The notes under the pieces: generated by a model
What the model was told of the DNA's origin: nothing
Databases searched by the model: none
Seen by the model: only the letters and a program-made list of their open reading frames with translations
In this document: piece after piece, positions 62,938 to 64,000 of the stretch
How positions within the stretch are numbered: the stretch's first letter is position 1
Layout: each line of letters starts with the position of its first letter
Translations under genes and position numbers: made by a program
From: Asticcacaulis solisilvae
GTDB lineage: Bacteria > Pseudomonadota > Alphaproteobacteria > Caulobacterales > Caulobacteraceae
Reading direction: 5' to 3'
Assembly (NCBI RefSeq): GCF_017875235.1
Contig: NZ_JAGGMI010000002.1
Span: forward strand, 310,001-374,000
Length of the DNA: 64,000 nucleotides

Positions 62938-63390
62938 ATGCACAGCATTGATCGGCTTTTCGGACAGGCAAATCAGGCGCGGCGGGACGGCCGCTATGCC
63001 GAAGCGCGCACCAGTCTTGACGCATTGATCCTTATCGCCCGCCGCCAGGCCAATGACATCCTGTGGGCGCAGGCGCTGACGGTGAAGGCCCAGGTGGAAT
63101 GCGACGACGATCACGCCGTCGCGGCCGTTCCGCTTTACGAAGAAGCCGTCAAACTCTATCGCCAGACCTCGGACGTACTGGCCCTGGCCTCGACCCTGCG
63201 CCATCTCGGCGACACCTATCAGACCTGCGAAGAGTATGATGAGGCGTCGTCGCGCTACGAGGAAGCGCTGACCATCTATCAGGCGGTCGGCGATGAGGTC
63301 GAAGACGCCTCGCCGACGCCGGACAACGATCTGCGCCAAGCCTTGGCGCAGTGCCGCAATGCCTGGACCTATCCGGACCAGGCCAGCTAA
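62938..63390 (+). CDS. Small TPR protein
   Basis: Cytoplasmic 150-residue protein with three TPR units: AEARTSLDALILIARRQ, AVPLYEEAVKLYRQTSDVLA and DEASSRYEEALTIYQAVGD. GGAGG lies six bases before ATG 62938; ATG 62908 lacks one. Function unknown; 117 bp after the NYN gene. Confidence 0.75.
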   Translation: MHSIDRLFGQANQARRDGRYAEARTSLDALILIARRQANDILWAQALTVKAQVECDDDHAVAAVPLYEEAVKLYRQTSDVLALASTLRHLGDTYQTCEEYDEASSRYEEALTIYQAVGDEVEDASPTPDNDLRQALAQCRNAWTYPDQAS

Positions 63391-63405
63391 GCTCTTCCAG
63401 CTAAA

Positions 63406-63882
63406 TTATCCCTTATCCCGCATCAGTCGCGCCTTGTCGCGCTGCCAGTCGCGCTTGGCTTCGGTCTCGCGCTTATCGTGGATCTTCTTGCCCTTGGCCA
63501 ATGCGACCTCAAGCTTCACCAGGCCCTTGTCATTGAAGTACATCTTCGTGGGGATCATGGTGTAGCCGTCGCGCTGTACCGACGCCATTAGCCGGCCGAT
63601 CTCCTTGCGGTGCAGCAGCAGCTTGCGCACGCGGCGCGGCTCGTGATTGAAGCGGTTGGCCTTCGAATAGATCGGGATATCGGCATTGACGAGCGCGATC
63701 TCATCGCCGTTTTCGATGCTGACATAGGATTCGGCGATATTGGCGCGGCCCTGGCGCAGCGACTTGACCTCAGTCCCGGTCAGCACGATGCCGGCCTCGA
63801 TCGGGTGTTCAAGGAAGTAGTCGAAGCGTGCGCGCCGGTTATCGGCGATCACCTTGTAATTGGAAGCGTCTTCGTTGGCCAT
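63406..63882 (-). CDS. smpB: SsrA-binding protein SmpB
   Basis: tmRNA partner for rescuing stalled ribosomes. In 158 residues, [34 protein letters not shown] opens the OB fold and [20 protein letters not shown] is the basic tail that enters the mRNA channel. ATG 63882 ([11 protein letters not shown]) is the family start; the frame is open 12 codons more. It follows dapA by 16 bp. Confidence 0.96.
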   Translation of the reverse strand: MANEDASNYKVIADNRRARFDYFLEHPIEAGIVLTGTEVKSLRQGRANIAESYVSIENGDEIALVNADIPIYSKANRFNHEPRRVRKLLLHRKEIGRLMASVQRDGYTMIPTKMYFNDKGLVKLEVALAKGKKIHDKRETEAKRDWQRDKARLMRDKG

Positions 63883-63898
63883 GGGAGTCGTAGATAAG

Positions 63899-64000
63899 TC
63901 AGGCCGGCTCCGGTACAAGACCCGCCAGCGCCATGGCGTCCTCGACCAGCGGCCGGACGGCCTGGCTGCACGGCGTGATCGGCAGGCGGACCTCTTCGGT
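63899..64000 (-). CDS. dapA: 4-hydroxy-tetrahydrodipicolinate synthase, C-terminal end only
   Basis: The last 33 codons before a TGA at 63899. The tail [20 protein letters not shown] fits the conserved C-terminus of DapA, the first enzyme of the diaminopimelate/lysine branch. Its position directly before smpB is usual in alphaproteobacteria. The rest lies beyond the window. Confidence 0.8.
   Translation of the reverse strand, partial: TEEVRLPITPCSQAVRPLVEDAMALAGLVPEPA

Overview
This 64 kb window is almost entirely chromosomal core sequence from an alphaproteobacterium. It most resembles the Caulobacteraceae, perhaps Asticcacaulis; the genus is an inference from gene content and order, not something the sequence proves. 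Pointers are the C4-pathway hemA, the short proline-tRNA synthetase, the block glyA-nrdR-ribD-ribE-ribB-ribH-nusB-thiL, the block rel-pyrE-pdxJ-acpS-lepB-rnc-era-recO, the plsX-fabH / ihfA-merR-tRNA-Pro neighbourhood, orphan motB and bpt, and GC-rich coding sequence throughout.

Layout. 1-7.4 kb (minus): 5' part of dnaE with a probable 29-residue upstream microprotein, lolCD, proS, a DUF1467 membrane protein, argC, rplM-rpsI. 7.7-14.1 kb: Tat-exported PhoX-like phosphatase, heme A synthase, two small membrane proteins, a pair of Gly/Cys-rich low-complexity proteins, two exported unknowns. 14.1-19.6 kb: tRNA-Pro(GGG), MerR regulator, ihfA, fabH, plsX, DUF177 (YceD), a cytochrome bc1 assembly chaperone and divergent bamE. 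19.6-24.3 kb: a large inverted repeat, the proton-pumping pyrophosphatase and two exported glycine-zipper proteins. 24.4-30.8 kb: riboflavin/one-carbon cluster. 30.9-38.3 kb: hemA, hemB and accessory genes. 38.5-46.4 kb: motB, bpt, a TonB-dependent receptor, an MFS carrier and parC. 46.5-54.2 kb: a diguanylate cyclase, a GFA-type Zn protein, recO-era-rnc-lepB-acpS-pdxJ-pyrE. 54.2-57.6 kb: an AT-rich foreign-looking membrane gene directly behind rel, then rel and rpoZ. 57.7-64 kb: leuA, a SLATT-like two-TM membrane protein, an exported nuclease, an EamA carrier, folK, a NYN-domain protein, a TPR protein, smpB and the 3' end of dapA.

The genes serve replication, translation, envelope building (Lol, BamE, LepB, FabH/PlsX), cofactor synthesis (riboflavin, heme, pyridoxine, folate, thiamine pyrophosphate) and the stringent response. 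No CRISPR array, prophage, transposase or complete defence operon is visible. The most unusual items are: a structured roughly 100-bp repeat family whose copies show apparent compensatory stem changes; the low-GC gene one base after the rel stop codon, flanked by a near-perfect 11-bp direct repeat; a stand-alone SLATT-like protein; the Cys/Gly low-complexity pair; a RibB fused to a GTP-cyclohydrolase-like domain without its zinc cysteines, beside a RibD that lacks its deaminase half; the 220-bp inverted repeat behind bamE; and the microprotein plus tandem LexA-like half-sites in front of dnaE.
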